From assembly GCF_903944925.1 (NCBI RefSeq), contig NZ_CAJATU010000098.1, forward strand, positions 1-64,000: 64,000 nucleotides of DNA. The letters are read 5' to 3'. The position numbers were made by a program, and so were the translations under genes. Under the pieces are notes generated by a model that was not told where the DNA came from, did not search any database, and was given only the letters and a program-made list of their open reading frames with translations. Positions 25,299-34,381 of the stretch are shown piece after piece; position 1 is the first letter of the stretch, and every line of letters begins with the position of its first letter. The DNA comes from an uncultured Rhodopila sp. (GTDB lineage: Bacteria; Pseudomonadota; Alphaproteobacteria; Acetobacterales; Acetobacteraceae).

Positions 25299-26222
25299 TC
25301 AGGGCAGATTCGCGAGCCTTTGACCGAGCAGTTCAAAGAAACCGTCGGCATCCAGCGTCTCCAGCACCGTCGCGTTGGGCGGATCGCCGGTGCGGCCGCC
25401 CGGGTCGAACAGCGTGCGCCCCCGGCCTGGTCCGGGGCCGAGATCGACGCGCACCGAGCACGGCCGCACGGTGAACAGGTCCGGGCGGATCAGCCAGGCG
25501 ACCGCGCACGGGTCATGCAGCGGCGCGCCTCTGCGGCCGAACCGCGGCGAGGGCGGCACGCTGGCCTGGATGTCGCAGGCGGCTTGCAGGCAACTGCCGC
25601 TGCCGCGGGCGCGCCAGGCGGCGATGCGCGCCGGGGTCACCAAGGCCTGCGCCGTCAGTTCCAAGGTCGCGAATACCACGGGGCGGCCGGCATCGAGCAG
25701 GATCGACAGCGCCTCCGGGTCGCTCCAGGCATTGAATTCAGCTTCGGGCGTGACGTTGCCCGCTTCCCGGGATCCGCTCATGAGCACGATGCGGGCGACT
25801 TTTTTCGCCAAAGCGGGCTCGGTGGCCAGGGCGATCGCCAGGTTGGTGGCAGGGCCGATGCCGATAAGGGTGAGCGGCTCGGGATGGCTGCGCAGCAGGC
25901 TGCGGATGACGTCGGCGGCCAGGCCGGGCGCCGGCTGACCGCCCGGTGGCAGTTTGACTCCGCCCAGGCCGTCATCCCCATGCACCCCCGGCTCACTCCT
26001 GAACCGCCCCAGCAGCGGCCGATCGGCTCCGGCATGGACGGGAGTGGGGGAGTTGGCGAGGGCCGTGAGGGCAAGAGCGTTGGGCAGCGTGCAATGCAGC
26101 CCGGCATTGCCGCCGGCAACCGTGACGGCCAGCACCGACAGTTCCGGCGAGGCGAATGCCAGCAGCAGCGCGACCGCGTCGTCCGTCCCGGGGTCGCAGT
26201 CGATGATCACGGGGATTGGCAT
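25299..26222 (-). CDS. Inosine/uridine-preferring nucleoside hydrolase
   Basis: A 307-residue IUNH-fold enzyme with the N-terminal calcium-binding DCDPGTDDA (residues 8-16), LIGIGPATNLAIAL, a SGSREAGNVTPEAEFNAWSD segment and HDPCAVAWL carrying the final calcium-ligand Asp. It cleaves the N-glycosidic bond of ribonucleosides for salvage. It is the first gene of a minus-strand cluster with the M20 peptidase and DUF1345 protein. The tail is slightly unusual, with GPGPGRGRTLFD before the C-terminus, but no key residue is missing. Confidence 0.88.
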   Translation of the reverse strand: MPIPVIIDCDPGTDDAVALLLAFASPELSVLAVTVAGGNAGLHCTLPNALALTALANSPTPVHAGADRPLLGRFRSEPGVHGDDGLGGVKLPPGGQPAPGLAADVIRSLLRSHPEPLTLIGIGPATNLAIALATEPALAKKVARIVLMSGSREAGNVTPEAEFNAWSDPEALSILLDAGRPVVFATLELTAQALVTPARIAAWRARGSGSCLQAACDIQASVPPSPRFGRRGAPLHDPCAVAWLIRPDLFTVRPCSVRVDLGPGPGRGRTLFDPGGRTGDPPNATVLETLDADGFFELLGQRLANLP

Positions 26223-26662
26223 TGGCTATCCGCAATGGTTTGACGGTGAACCGCAAGCGGTGTATCGGGCGAGGCCGCTTCCGGGGCCGGCTTCAAGGCC
26301 GGCGTGTGGTTCGAATTCGGCTTTACGCGCAGAGTTTGCTGAGAAAGATTGAGATCGCAGAGAAGAATTCTTATGCTTTCGGCGCCGGTTTGTTTTGTAG
26401 GTTGTATATCAATGTCTCCGCCGCGATGCGAACTATGCGCCACCGTATCCTGCGTCGAAGAAACAAAATTTTTTCTCTGCGATCTCGGTGATATCTGCGG
26501 CCTCTGTGCATAAAGCGGAGGTTCAACCAACCCGGGCGGTGCCGGTTCGCCGCCGCGCTTCGCCTCCGCACGTCCGTGAAGACAAATCAATAGACCACCC
26601 TTTCAAGCATCCTTCTGGAATCGTTACATCCGGCCGCCATCGGATTGACTGGCCACCGGGCA
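26223..26662. other. Intergenic region containing an inverted-repeat element
   Basis: No gene is credible. A 14-base sequence, GAGATCGCAGAGAA, at 26351-26364 recurs inverted at 26473-26486 around a 108-base, AT-richer core. Further CGCAGAG copies lie just left. The base composition differs from the flanks, which suggests a small non-autonomous repeat. Confidence 0.5.
26351..26486. repeat. Inverted-repeat-bounded element of about 136 bp
   Basis: Perfect 14-bp terminal inverted repeats (GAGATCGCAGAGAA / TTCTCTGCGATCTC) enclose a core richer in A/T than the surrounding genes. This would fit a MITE-like unit; no target-site duplication could be identified. Confidence 0.5.
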
Positions 26663-28303
26663 CTATCCACCCGCCGGCACATGGCTGCCATATCGCGCCC
26701 GCAACTCCGTCTTCAGCAGCTTGCCCGTCGCGGTATGCGGCAGGCTGTCAACGAACAGCACGTCATCCGGCATCCACCATTTGGCGATGCGCGTCGACAG
26801 GAAATCCAGAATCCCGGCCTTCGTCGGCTCCCGCTCCTCCTTCGCATGGACCAACAGCAGAGGACGCTCCTGCCACACCGGATGATGAATGGCGATCACC
26901 GCCGCCTCGAACACATCCGGATGCGATACGGTCAGGTTCTCGATCTCAATCGAGGAAATCCATTCCCCGCCCGATTTGATCACGTCCTTCAGGCGATCGG
27001 TCAGTTGCACGTACCCGTCGGGATCAATGGTCGCGGCATCGCCCGTGCTGAACCAGCCATCCGCATCCAGCACCTGGCCGCCCGCATTCCTGAAATACCC
27101 CGAAATCACCCAATTCCCCCGCACTTTCAATTCGCCAACCGATCGGCCGTCATGCGGCAACGGCAGGCCATCGGCATCCACCAGCTTCAGTTCGACGCCG
27201 TAGACCTGGCGCCCCTGTTTCACCTGCATATCGACAATCGCGTCCGGCGCCGCGTCGGCGTGCTTCGCCAGCGGCGCCCCCGCCGTCACCAGCGGACTGG
27301 TTTCCGTCATGCCCCAGGCATGCAGCAGAAAAACGCCAAGCCAGTCGCGGAATTTCTCGATCATCGCACGCGGTGGCGCGCTGCCGCCGGCGAACACCCG
27401 CTTTAATTTCAATCCGGACAGATCGATCGATTCTCTTTGCGGTTCCAACCATGCGAGGAAATTCAGCCACACCGTAGGAATGCCGCCGGCCGCGGTGCAG
27501 CCTTCCTGTTGCAGCAACAGAAAGATACTCTCCGGGTCGAGCCGCGGCCCAGGCAGCACCAGCTTCGCCCCGCACATCGCCGCGGCGAACGGAATGCTCC
27601 AGGCATTGGCATGGAACAGCGGCACCACCGTCAGGATCGTATCGCTAGACGAAAACGCCAGCGAATCCGCCGCACAGGCGGCAAACGCATGCAGCACAGT
27701 CGATCGGTGCGAATACAGCACGCCCTTGGGATTGCCGGTCGTGCCCGATGTGTAACAGAGCGTCGAAGCGGTATTCTCGTCGAACACCGGCCATTCCGCC
27801 ACCGGTTCGGCAGCTTCGATCAGGGCTTCGTAGCCCAGCAGCCCGTCCACCCTCACCGCCGGCAGGCTATCCGCATCGCACAGCGCGACCCAGCCGCGGA
27901 CACGCGGCAGCAGCGGCGCTAGTTGCTCGACCAGCGGCACGAATGCGGGGTCGAAAAAAACGTAACCGTCCTCCGCGTGATTGATGATGTATTGGATTTG
28001 CTCGGGGAACAGGCGCGGATTGACCGTGTGCAGGATGCGGCCCGAGCCTGTTACGCCGTAGTAAAGCTCCAGATGCCGGAAGCCGTTCCAGGCCAACGTG
28101 GCGACTGGCTCGCCGAACCGAACGCCAAGCCTCTCCAACGCCCGCCCGACCCGTTTGGCGCGTTCGGCAACAGCCGCGTAGGTCGAACGGTGCATGGCGC
28201 CGGCCGGATCGCGCGAGACGATCTCCCGCGCGCCATGCTGCGATGCGGCGTAATCCACCAAGGTGGATATCAGCAGCGGACGGGTCTGCATCAGGCCGAG
28301 CAT
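26663..28303 (-). CDS. Medium/long-chain fatty-acid--CoA ligase (DmdB-like)
   Basis: A 546-residue ANL-family acyl-CoA synthetase with P-loop [11 protein letters not shown] near residue 190, [24 protein letters not shown] and a C-terminal [13 protein letters not shown] with the adenylation lysine. The overall pattern ([30 protein letters not shown]) is that of FadD3/AlkK and DMSP-CoA ligase relatives, so medium-chain or unusual acids are likely substrates. GGGAGG precedes the ATG. It is in the same direction as a peptide-type binding protein upstream, 55 bp away. Confidence 0.88.
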   Translation of the reverse strand: MLGLMQTRPLLISTLVDYAASQHGAREIVSRDPAGAMHRSTYAAVAERAKRVGRALERLGVRFGEPVATLAWNGFRHLELYYGVTGSGRILHTVNPRLFPEQIQYIINHAEDGYVFFDPAFVPLVEQLAPLLPRVRGWVALCDADSLPAVRVDGLLGYEALIEAAEPVAEWPVFDENTASTLCYTSGTTGNPKGVLYSHRSTVLHAFAACAADSLAFSSSDTILTVVPLFHANAWSIPFAAAMCGAKLVLPGPRLDPESIFLLLQQEGCTAAGGIPTVWLNFLAWLEPQRESIDLSGLKLKRVFAGGSAPPRAMIEKFRDWLGVFLLHAWGMTETSPLVTAGAPLAKHADAAPDAIVDMQVKQGRQVYGVELKLVDADGLPLPHDGRSVGELKVRGNWVISGYFRNAGGQVLDADGWFSTGDAATIDPDGYVQLTDRLKDVIKSGGEWISSIEIENLTVSHPDVFEAAVIAIHHPVWQERPLLLVHAKEEREPTKAGILDFLSTRIAKWWMPDDVLFVDSLPHTATGKLLKTELRARYGSHVPAGG

Positions 28304-28357
28304 CGGTAACCTCCCTGTTTTGCTTGCAGGCAGGCTACTGTCTTGGATCAGTCCGCC

Positions 28358-29938
28358 TCAAGTATCTTTCCTGGCATTCCAGAACAGGGCGAAGCCGTTC
28401 AGCACGCCGGTCAGTTTCGCCGAATACGCCGTCGCCTGCAGATACTGCCCGAGCGGCAGATACGGCAGCTCCTCGAACGCCGCCGCCTGGATCTCGCGCG
28501 CCACCTGTCGCTGGCCGGCCAGGTTGGGGGCGTCGAACCAGGCCTCACGCAGCGCTTCGATCCGCGGAATGTCGGGCCAGCCGATCCAGGCGCTGGCGCC
28601 GTTGGTGCGCAGGGCGAGTTGGCCGGCGGGGGTCAGCATATCGGTGCCGGCCCAGGCGGTGCAGAAGGCGCTCCAACCGCCCTGCTCCACCGGGTCCTTC
28701 TTGACCCGGCGCTGATTGACGCTGCCCCAGTCGGTGGCGACGTAATCGACGTTCATGCCGGAGCGTTCCAGCATGTCGGCCACCACGTCCGCCATCGCCT
28801 TCAGCACCGGGAAGTCGGTGGCCGCGAGCAGCACGACTTTCTCGCCATGGTAGCCGGCGGCCTTCAGGTCGCGCTTGACCTTGTCATAGTCGCGCGGGCT
28901 GGTGAGTGCCGAGAACCCGACATCGCTCGCCATCGGCGTGCCGGGGCAGAAGAACCCCGTCGGCGTATGCGACATGGCGGGATCATCAGACGCCACCGCC
29001 GTCATGATGTCCTGCTGGTCGACCGCCCCGAGCAGGGCGCGGCGGATGGCCGGGTTGTTGAACGGCGGCTGGACGAAGTTGAACCGCATCATCGCCATCT
29101 GGCCGGACGGGTCCTGTACCGCGACCTTGAGGTTCTTCGCCTTGCGCAGCAACGGCAGCAGATCGGCTGTCGCATAGTCCCACCAGTCCTGCTCGCCGCT
29201 TTGCAGCGCAGCGGAAGCGGTGGAGGCGTCGCTGATGGTCGTCCACTCCACCCGATCGAAGTGCGCGATCTTCGGCCCGGCGGTCCAGTCGGGCGTGCCG
29301 CCGGAGCGCGGGATGTAGCCGGCGAATCGTTCATAGGCCGCCTTGGCGCCGGGAATGCGGTCCTTGGCGATAAAGCGATACGGGCCGCTGCCGACGATTT
29401 CGGTGATCTGGGTGAAGGCATCGGTCTTGGCCAGCCGCTCCGGCATCATCGCCGGCATCAGCGACGGCGACTTGCCGAGCGCGTCCGGCAGCAACGGGAA
29501 CGGCTTCTTCAGGCGGAACCGGATGGTCTTGTCGTCGGGTGCGGAGAGTTCGTCGGCGGCCGCCAGCAGCGCCTGCCCGAACGCGTCCCGCTTGCCCCAG
29601 CGGTTGATCGAGGCGACACAGTCGCGCGCCAGGACTTTCTCGCCATCGTGCCATGCCAGCCCGTCGCGCAGGGTCAGCGTCCATAGCTTGCCGTCGTTCT
29701 CGATGACATGGCCGGCGACCATCTGCGGCGAGGCGGCATAGGTGCTGTCCTGGCCATACAGCGTGTCGAACACCATAAACCCATGATTCCGCGTCACATA
29801 CGCCGTCGTCCAGATCGGATCCAGCACCACCAGATCGGCTTGCGGAATGAAACGCAGCAGCCGCGTCCCCTGGGAGCGGGCGATCGACGGAGCCACCAGG
29901 GCGGCGGCCGAGGTTGCGAGGAAGGCGCGGCGCTTCAT
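28358..29938 (-). CDS. ABC transporter solute-binding protein, family 5
   Basis: A 526-residue periplasmic binding protein of the DppA/OppA family. The N-terminal MKRRAFLATSAAALVAPSIA is a Tat-like signal (RR, AxA cleavage). SBP_bac_5 features follow: DPIWTTAYVTRNH, VIENDGKLWTLTLRDGLAWH, GSGPYRF and a C-terminal LTGVLNGFALFWNARK. It would deliver a peptide, opine or amphiphilic solute to an inner-membrane ABC permease, but no permease or ATPase gene is adjacent, so it is an orphan here. The frame is open upstream; 29938 is the start of the signal peptide. Confidence 0.88.
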   Translation of the reverse strand: MKRRAFLATSAAALVAPSIARSQGTRLLRFIPQADLVVLDPIWTTAYVTRNHGFMVFDTLYGQDSTYAASPQMVAGHVIENDGKLWTLTLRDGLAWHDGEKVLARDCVASINRWGKRDAFGQALLAAADELSAPDDKTIRFRLKKPFPLLPDALGKSPSLMPAMMPERLAKTDAFTQITEIVGSGPYRFIAKDRIPGAKAAYERFAGYIPRSGGTPDWTAGPKIAHFDRVEWTTISDASTASAALQSGEQDWWDYATADLLPLLRKAKNLKVAVQDPSGQMAMMRFNFVQPPFNNPAIRRALLGAVDQQDIMTAVASDDPAMSHTPTGFFCPGTPMASDVGFSALTSPRDYDKVKRDLKAAGYHGEKVVLLAATDFPVLKAMADVVADMLERSGMNVDYVATDWGSVNQRRVKKDPVEQGGWSAFCTAWAGTDMLTPAGQLALRTNGASAWIGWPDIPRIEALREAWFDAPNLAGQRQVAREIQAAAFEELPYLPLGQYLQATAYSAKLTGVLNGFALFWNARKDT

Positions 29939-30011
29939 GGTGTTGATCCCCCTGCCAGACGGCGTGGGTATAGCAGCGGTTGGTGGAACGAACGAGGGGC
30001 CGCGCCTAGTG

Positions 30012-31667
30012 TCAGGGTTCGCAACGTGCGATCCCATACAGCGCGGCGAAGCCGGAGCGGCGCAACAGACGAAACCGCTCCGGCGGCAGGGCGGCCGCCG
30101 CACCGGCCCCGGTCAGCAGGACGTAGTCGAACCCGCACACATCCGCCGTTGCGGCCTGCGCCGCGTCCGGCAAGTCGCCGACGCGCCCGGCCATTGCGCT
30201 ATACGGCGGGCGGGTTTGCAGCGGCTGTTGCGAGACGTTGTCGAACTCGAACGGCCACCAGGCGCGGCGCTCGATCAGCGCCAGCGCACCGAGATGGATG
30301 TCGGTGCGGGAACCATCGGACATGCTGCGGGAATTGGGACCCACGGCCGCGGCGACGTAGACCGCCTGGCCGGGACGAACCGGCTCCAGCACGCGGCGGA
30401 TGTCGTCGATATCCGTCTGATGCGCCGCCCAGGCGGTGGTGAGGACGGCCATGCGGGCGGCGAAAAGCAGGATGATCGCGGCGGCCGCCAAGACGCTTGG
30501 CCCGCGCGGCCAGCGCTTGGGGACGAAGCCGGCGAACAGCATGAAGTCCAGCATAACGGCCAGGCGGGTATCGAGATGATACGTCCCCTTCCAGGCGTAC
30601 GGCGCGGCGAGGAAAGCGGCGAACAGGACCGACATCGGCACGGCCGCGACGCCGGGGAACCGGCCATGGCGGGTCAGCACCCACAGCATCGGCAGGCCAA
30701 TGGCGACGGAGGCTGTGGCAGCATCCAGCCAGCCGAGGTAGTTCGAGAATACTCCGGCGAGCTGGAGCAGTTTTTCTCCGTACGGCAGAAAAGCCGCGTC
30801 GCCGCCAAGCTGGCTCAGGTCGGATGCCGCATACAGTAACGCGGGGGCAGCGAGGACCAGACAAAGCACGAGGCCGCGGCGCAGCGCTTCCCGCAGCACC
30901 GGAACAGGTGCCGTGCGGGAGGCACGGCCCCCCGTCATGGTGGCCGCAGGGCCACCATCCACGCCTTGCGATGCCCGACCGCCCCCCGGCCTCCGCTGGG
31001 GGCATGCTCCGCGATCCATGACGGTGGCAAGCCGGCTCTGCCCGGTGAGGCGTCCGGTCCTTTCTTTCGCGCTCGTCCAAACCCGGAACAACTCGGCCCC
31101 GCCGATGAGCACGGCAAAGAAAACAAGCCCCATCAGATGGCAGGCGAACAAGGCAAGCGCCCCGAAGGTGGCAATCGCAACCATCCGGTTCGGCTGAGTC
31201 TCCCGCCAGCGCAGCCAAACAGCGGCCAGCAGCAGCGCCAGCCCGATCCCGATGGAGAAGTTAAGGAACCCATACAGCAGGCAATTGTTCCAGGCCACCA
31301 GCCCGACGCCAAGCGCCCACCACCGGCCGCCGAGGGCGGAGGCGTAGGCGATTGTGCCAAGCACCGGCAGCAGCACCGCTACTGCGATCAACAGCCGCCC
31401 CACGTCATAAACCGGCAGCACCTGCATCAGCGGCGGCCCCGCCAGGTCGAGCGCCAGGTTCGGAATAACCGACCAATGCGACCCATAGAACTTTGCCAGT
31501 TCGGCATCGCCCGGCAGCGAGGCCAGGACGAACAGCCGGGCCAAATGGTTCGGATAATCGATCAGCGGCGGCACATCGCAGACCAGCAAGGGCGCCACCA
31601 GCACAAGGCATAGTGCCGCCAGCGCCGCCCACCACGCGGCTCGGGCGGATATCGCGGATCGGGTCAT
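30012..31667 (-). CDS. Polytopic membrane protein with an in-frame repeat insertion
   Basis: A 551-residue membrane protein with about ten hydrophobic segments, starting at MTRSAISARAAWWAALAALC. The pattern (PPLIDYPNHLARLF early in a periplasmic loop, WNNCLLYGFLNFSIGIGL) resembles hypothetical GT-C-like glycan proteins, where an Asp in the first loop is catalytic; a transferase role is inference. Residues ~205-256 (TGRLTGQSRLATVMDRG onward) are hydrophilic, low-complexity and encoded by a dispersed DNA repeat lying between two membrane segments, so they were probably acquired. The ATG at 31667 gives a clean first helix. Confidence 0.7.
   Translation of the reverse strand: MTRSAISARAAWWAALAALCLVLVAPLLVCDVPPLIDYPNHLARLFVLASLPGDAELAKFYGSHWSVIPNLALDLAGPPLMQVLPVYDVGRLLIAVAVLLPVLGTIAYASALGGRWWALGVGLVAWNNCLLYGFLNFSIGIGLALLLAAVWLRWRETQPNRMVAIATFGALALFACHLMGLVFFAVLIGGAELFRVWTSAKERTGRLTGQSRLATVMDRGACPQRRPGGGRASQGVDGGPAATMTGGRASRTAPVPVLREALRRGLVLCLVLAAPALLYAASDLSQLGGDAAFLPYGEKLLQLAGVFSNYLGWLDAATASVAIGLPMLWVLTRHGRFPGVAAVPMSVLFAAFLAAPYAWKGTYHLDTRLAVMLDFMLFAGFVPKRWPRGPSVLAAAAIILLFAARMAVLTTAWAAHQTDIDDIRRVLEPVRPGQAVYVAAAVGPNSRSMSDGSRTDIHLGALALIERRAWWPFEFDNVSQQPLQTRPPYSAMAGRVGDLPDAAQAATADVCGFDYVLLTGAGAAAALPPERFRLLRRSGFAALYGIARCEP
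30910..31045. repeat. Dispersed repeat inside the membrane-protein gene
   Basis: GTCATGGTGGCCGCAGGGCC then ACCATCCACG matches the left end of the repeats at 23340 and 36574. A second palindromic part (ATGCCC...GGGGGCAT) and GATCCATGACGGTGG follow. It lies within the coding frame without breaking it. Confidence 0.6.
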
Positions 31668-31815
31668 TCGAAAGCGAGCCTTGGCGACATCCGCACTCCG
31701 GTCCCGGTGGCTTGATAGCGGCTTCCATGCCGCTCCGGTATGGCGGATTTTCGGCGAACCCTGGCGAATGTCCCGGGCGCTGGCATTTGCCGGCGTATCG
31801 GATAGGTTCGGCGTC

Positions 31816-32766
31816 ATGCGCCTGCCCGCCGAGTTCTCCCTGATCGCCCGCCATTTCCTGGCTTTGGCCGACCCCGGCGCGCTGGGGCTCGCCGACGATG
31901 CTGCCGTGCTGACCCCGCCGCCGGGGCGGGAACTGGTGCTGAGTGCGGACGCCATGGTGGCGGGTGTGCATTTCCTGCCGGATGACCCGCCCGAGACGGT
32001 CGGGCGCAAGCTGCTGCGGGTCAACCTGTCCGATCTGGCCGCAAAAGGCGCCGTACCCCTCGGCTACCTGATGACGGTCTCGACTCCCAAGGACACGCCG
32101 GACTCCTGGTTCGCCGGATTTGCCAAGGGATTGGCCCGTGACCAGGCGACTTACGGCGTGACGCTCCTGGGCGGGGACACCACCTCGACCCCGGGGCCGA
32201 TATCGCTGTCGCTGACGATTATCGGGCATGTCGCACCGGGAACCGCCGTGCTGCGTTCCGGCGCGCGGCCGGGGGACGAGATCTGGGTCACCGGCACGAT
32301 CGGAGACGGCGCGCTGGGGCTGCAGGCGGCGTTGAGCAAGCTTCCCGATTCGGACGGCTACCTGTTGGACCGATACCGCCTGCCGCAACCGCGGATCGGC
32401 CTGGCGCTGGCCGGCATCGCCTCGGCCGCGATGGATGTGTCGGACGGGTTGGTGCAGGATCTCGGGCACCTCTGCCGCGGCGGGGGCGTTGCGGCGGAGA
32501 TCGAGGCGGCCCGGGTGCCGCTATCGGAGGCCGCGCGGGCGGCGGGTGCGGCGTGGCTGGAAACCTGCCTGACCGGCGGAGACGACTACGAACTTCTGCT
32601 GGCGGTGCCAGCGCAACGGCGCGCCGCATTGGTGGCGGAGTCCGGCCGAGCCGGGGTCGCCGTCACCCGGATCGGAACCTTCCGTCCCGGACCGCCGGAT
32701 GTGACGGTACGTCTGGCCAGCGGCGAACCGATGGCTCTGACAAAAGGCGGATGGAGCCACTTTTAG
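31816..32766 (+). CDS. thiL: Thiamine-monophosphate kinase
   Basis: A 316-residue ThiL, the last step of thiamine diphosphate synthesis (ThMP + ATP). All hallmarks are present: GLADDAAVL at ~24-32, LSADAMVAGVHF, NLSDLAAKGA, GGDTTSTPG, AMDVSDGLVQDL and GGDDYELL. The length matches the family. The frame is open 45 codons upstream, but conservation begins at MRLPAEFSLIARHF. It is not linked to thiS-thiG at 55 kb. In many proteobacteria it follows nusB; here the upstream gene is a divergent membrane protein. Confidence 0.95.
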   Translation: MRLPAEFSLIARHFLALADPGALGLADDAAVLTPPPGRELVLSADAMVAGVHFLPDDPPETVGRKLLRVNLSDLAAKGAVPLGYLMTVSTPKDTPDSWFAGFAKGLARDQATYGVTLLGGDTTSTPGPISLSLTIIGHVAPGTAVLRSGARPGDEIWVTGTIGDGALGLQAALSKLPDSDGYLLDRYRLPQPRIGLALAGIASAAMDVSDGLVQDLGHLCRGGGVAAEIEAARVPLSEAARAAGAAWLETCLTGGDDYELLLAVPAQRRAALVAESGRAGVAVTRIGTFRPGPPDVTVRLASGEPMALTKGGWSHF

Positions 32767-32838
32767 GCCGGCGGTCAAGGCGCCTTCGCCGCAAATGATC
32801 GCTAACCCAAGGTTAATGGCGCCCGATTTTACTCCGGA

Positions 32839-34320
32839 TCAAGCTTGGCGTGACCGCTCCGCCAGCGCATCCCGCACCCGCTCGATCACGCCCGCCCAAT
32901 CACCCCGGCTGGTCTGCCGGAACTGCCGCATACTCGGGTACCATGGCGTGTCGTCGCGGCCAAGAAACCACCGCCAGCAGGAGTCGAACCGGTTCAGCAT
33001 CCACACCGGCTTGCCCAGCGCCCCCGCCAGATGCGCCACCGCCGTATCCACCGTGATCACCAAATCCAGCCCCATGATCAGGTCCGCCGTATCCGCCCAA
33101 TCACCCATCCGCCCCGACACCTCGTGCAGCACCGCGCCCTCCGCCAGCGCCTGGATCTGCGCCGCCGGAGGACCAAGCTGCAACGACACGAAACTGCACC
33201 CCGGCACGGACAGCAACGGCGCCATGTCCGACAGCCGCATCGACCGCCGCTTGTCGATCGCCACCGCATGCGGCTGCGCGGTCCGCGACTTCCCCGCCCA
33301 GACGATTCCAACTTTCAGCCCTGGCAACCCGTTGATAAAGTCCGACCAAGCCGCCGCATCGGCCCGTAGGTATGATGCCGGCGCGGGGATGGTGTCCATC
33401 GTCGTGCCGAACGCAAACGGCAGGCTCAGCAGCGGGCAGTGGTAGTCGAACGCCGGCAGAGCGGCATTGTCGTCTTCGCTCAACAGCTCCGCCACGCCGT
33501 CCAGCGTCGTCATCACGCGCCGCAGCGCCTTCGGCACCACCAACACCACGCGGCCACCAGCCGCCGCCACCATCGGGACGTAGCGGCAGAACTGCAGCGT
33601 GTCGCCAAAACCCTGTTCCGCATACAGCAGCACCGTCTCGCCGTTCAGCTCCTGGCCAACCCAACGGGGCTGCGGCATGACCGGAACGGGAGCGGACATC
33701 GCGTCGACCTCCCAGCGGGATTCGTATTCCCGCCAGCCTTCCTCCAGCCGCCCCATCGTCAGCACGGCCAGCGCCAGGTTGGAGCGCGCCTCGGCCGAGG
33801 CGGGATTGATCGCCAGGGCCTCCCGGCAGCATTGCTCGGCCTCAAGCGGGCGGACCTGCTCCATCAGAGCCAGTGCCAGATTGGTTTTGGCCCGCACCGG
33901 ATCGGCGCCCAGGGCCAGGGCACGGCGGAACAGCCCCTCGGCCTCGTCGATGGAGCCGGACAACTGGCGCACGGCACCCAGGTTCAGCGTCGCGTTGGGC
34001 TGTGCTGAATCCAGGCGCAGGGCGGCGCGGAAACAATTCTCGGCCTCGGCGATGCGGCCGAGGCTGTAATGGACCATCCCCAGGTTGTTCTGCGCGTCCG
34101 CGCTTTCGGGATCGAGGCGCAGCGCCTCGCGCTGGCAGGCCTGCGCCTCCTCGGCGCGGCCGAGTGCATAGGCCACCAGGCCCAGGTTCACCCAGGCCTC
34201 CTTGAAGTTCGGATTGAGTGCCAGGGCTTGGCGATAGAAGGGTTCCGCCTGCTTCACCAGTCTCTGGCGATGGAGGTTGAACCCGCGCGTGTGTTCGGCT
34301 TGAGATGCGGCAAGAGTCAT
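32839..34320 (-). CDS. TPR protein fused to a GT9/heptosyltransferase-like domain
   Basis: A 493-residue two-part protein. Residues ~10-210 are five or six tetratricopeptide repeats with the canonical A-x-x-NLG-x-x...ALRLDP pattern. From ~235 there is a GT-B-like half: LLYAEQGFGDTLQFCRYVPM, VGIVWAGKSRTAQPHA and DLVITVDTAVAHLAGALGKP with PVWML, the donor-side signature of ADP-heptose-type GT9 enzymes. Such TPR-GT fusions are common in alphaproteobacteria and are thought to glycosylate proteins or flagellins. No flagellar gene is near. ATG start at 34320. Confidence 0.82.
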   Translation of the reverse strand: MTLAASQAEHTRGFNLHRQRLVKQAEPFYRQALALNPNFKEAWVNLGLVAYALGRAEEAQACQREALRLDPESADAQNNLGMVHYSLGRIAEAENCFRAALRLDSAQPNATLNLGAVRQLSGSIDEAEGLFRRALALGADPVRAKTNLALALMEQVRPLEAEQCCREALAINPASAEARSNLALAVLTMGRLEEGWREYESRWEVDAMSAPVPVMPQPRWVGQELNGETVLLYAEQGFGDTLQFCRYVPMVAAAGGRVVLVVPKALRRVMTTLDGVAELLSEDDNAALPAFDYHCPLLSLPFAFGTTMDTIPAPASYLRADAAAWSDFINGLPGLKVGIVWAGKSRTAQPHAVAIDKRRSMRLSDMAPLLSVPGCSFVSLQLGPPAAQIQALAEGAVLHEVSGRMGDWADTADLIMGLDLVITVDTAVAHLAGALGKPVWMLNRFDSCWRWFLGRDDTPWYPSMRQFRQTSRGDWAGVIERVRDALAERSRQA

Positions 34321-34381
34321 GCGACCGCAGGTTGTGGCGGCCTAGCGCAACGGCAAGGGGCGCCTGCGGAATTTTTTCATA

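Noticed and set aside
28343-29686. 447-codon plus-strand frame over the binding-protein gene
   Set aside because: Low-complexity shadow; the minus-strand protein has a signal peptide and SBP_bac_5 features.
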